The notes beneath the pieces are model-generated. The model saw only the letters and a program-made list of their open reading frames with translations. It did not search any database and had not been told where the DNA came from. From contig JACREW010000233.1 of the NCBI GenBank assembly GCA_016212685.1, positions 1 through 5,492 on the forward strand: a stretch of 5,492 bases of DNA. Reading direction: 5' to 3'. The position numbers and the translations under genes were made by a program. This DNA comes from Nitrospirota bacterium. GTDB lineage: Bacteria; Nitrospirota; Thermodesulfovibrionia; Thermodesulfovibrionales; Dissulfurispiraceae. Positions 5,195 to 5,492 of the stretch are shown one piece after another; positions within the stretch are counted from its first letter, which is position 1; each line of letters begins with the position of its first letter.

Positions 5195-5208
5195 CTGTGA
5201 ACTCACAG
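5195..5208. repeat. Perfect 14-bp palindrome in a GC-rich spacer
   Basis: CTGTGA and TCACAG are separated by 2 bp. It lies in the 85-bp spacer 5165-5249 between the truncated frame and the 49-codon gene, next to a GC-rich block (5209-5220) and a second small inverted repeat, TTTGC/GCAAA (5182-5192). The tight 2-bp centre suits a protein-binding site better than an RNA hairpin, but nothing identifies a regulator. Confidence 0.45.
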
Positions 5209-5249
5209 GGAGGCGGGGCCGTTTCTCGCCGATCCCGTGAATGAGGTTG

Positions 5250-5357
5250 TTAACTTCCGATTTGTTTTTCTTTGATCAATTTTATTATTTTCTCCGCAGA
5301 ACTCGGAAAAATATAACACGAGTGTTTTCCATCATCTATTTGATATTCAAGATCAAT
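5250..5357 (-). pseudogene. 3' remnant of a gene truncated by the insertion sequence
   Basis: The frame enters from the insertion-sequence edge and encodes 35 residues ending GSAEK-like helix text IIKLIKEKQIGS before TAA at 5252-5250. Upstream, the frame continues into the element and meets a stop within it, with no start codon between, so this is a gene end without a beginning. The composition (LEYQIDDGKHSCYIFPSS followed by a Lys/Ile-rich helix) looks like genuine protein and unlike the element. The family is not recognised. If the element inserted here, the 5' part should lie beyond the right edge of the window. Confidence 0.5.
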
Positions 5358-5382
5358 AGTGTCCGGTAAAAGTAAATAAGTC

Positions 5383-5412
5383 TTGGTCTGTTACACTCGA
5401 TTGTTGGATAAT
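5383..5412 (+). promoter_or_regulatory. Possible transposase promoter
   Basis: TTGGTC (5383-5388) and GATAAT (5407-5412) are separated by 18 bp, at a suitable distance upstream of the transposase ribosome binding site. The -35 is only a partial match, so this is tentative. Confidence 0.35.
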
Positions 5413-5452
5413 AGAAGTGACGAAACCCTATACCAGCAAGGAGGAACAGACC

Positions 5453-5492
5453 ATGAACAAAGTATACACTATATTCTCTGAGTTATTGAAGC
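5453..5492 (+). CDS. Transposase N-terminus, probable IS4-family (runs off window)
   Basis: Thirteen codons are visible: MNKVYTIFSELLK. A perfect AAGGAGG Shine-Dalgarno (5438-5444) sits 8 nt before the ATG. The opening resembles the N-terminal segment of IS4-family transposases that carry a DUF4372-type region (Met-Asn, then an I-F-S/A-x-L-L pattern). The catalytic DDE domain would lie outside the window, so the family call rests on this short match, the strong ribosome binding site and the terminal-repeat-like DNA upstream. It is divergent from the truncated gene beside it. Confidence 0.55.
   Translation, partial: MNKVYTIFSELLK

Larger units (their letters stand above)
5358..5492 (+). mobile_element. 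Left end of an insertion sequence, probably IS4-like (runs off window)
   Basis: The likely element edge is the AGTGTCCGGTAAAAGTAAAT tract starting near 5358. It is followed by about 95 bp without a frame, a strong ribosome binding site and a plus-strand transposase start, the only plus-strand gene here. The right end is outside the window, so the inverted repeat and target duplication cannot be confirmed and the exact border is uncertain by a few bases. Confidence 0.55.

Overview
The window looks like a chromosomal segment of a Gram-negative bacterium. It holds parts of the Lpt lipopolysaccharide-transport set, a base-excision-repair nuclease, a toxin-antitoxin pair, and a tRNA-end-processing enzyme fused to DHH and CBS domains. 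That DHH-CBS-CBS-nucleotidyltransferase architecture and the gene mix fit Nitrospirota or Desulfobacterota-like lineages, but this assignment is an inference and no rRNA or marker gene is present. Base composition is close to balanced. Every gene runs on the minus strand except an insertion sequence entering at the right edge.

Layout, from right to left in the direction of transcription. (i) 5358-5492 is the left end of an insertion sequence, probably IS4-like, on the plus strand, with the first 13 codons of its transposase. (ii) 5250-5357 is an orphan 3' end of a minus-strand gene cut off at the element's edge. (iii) 5015-5164 is a 49-codon small gene with a good ribosome binding site whose stop codon directly abuts the next start. 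(iv) 2396-5014 is an 872-residue four-module protein (DHH/DHHA1, two CBS domains, class II tRNA nucleotidyltransferase/poly(A) polymerase). (v) 2079-2351 and 1820-2098 are a brnT-brnA toxin-antitoxin pair, toxin first and overlapping by 20 bp, with a clear promoter and an operator-like perfect palindrome over the -10 box. (vi) 1669-1819 is a gene-free spacer rich in nested inverted repeats. (vii) 817-1668 is nfo (endonuclease IV). (viii) 669-816 is a spacer with a very good promoter. (ix) 162-668 is lptC. (x) 1-172 is the start of the next gene, most likely lptA, overlapping lptC by 11 bp.

lptC and the following gene form one transcription unit, driven by a near-consensus promoter whose -10 box lies only 7 nt from the lptC start codon. 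brnT has the same geometry (6 nt). Neither gene has a Shine-Dalgarno sequence, so both transcripts may be leaderless, whereas brnA, the 49-codon gene and the transposase have ordinary ribosome binding sites. The strongest unexplained signals are 7-bp repeat arrays that encode most of the putative LptA signal peptide, the conservative replacement of a metal-ligand acid in both Nfo and the DHH domain, a 21-bp imperfect direct repeat bracketing brnTA, and the structured brnA-nfo spacer. I found no CRISPR array, tRNA, rRNA or recognisable riboswitch.
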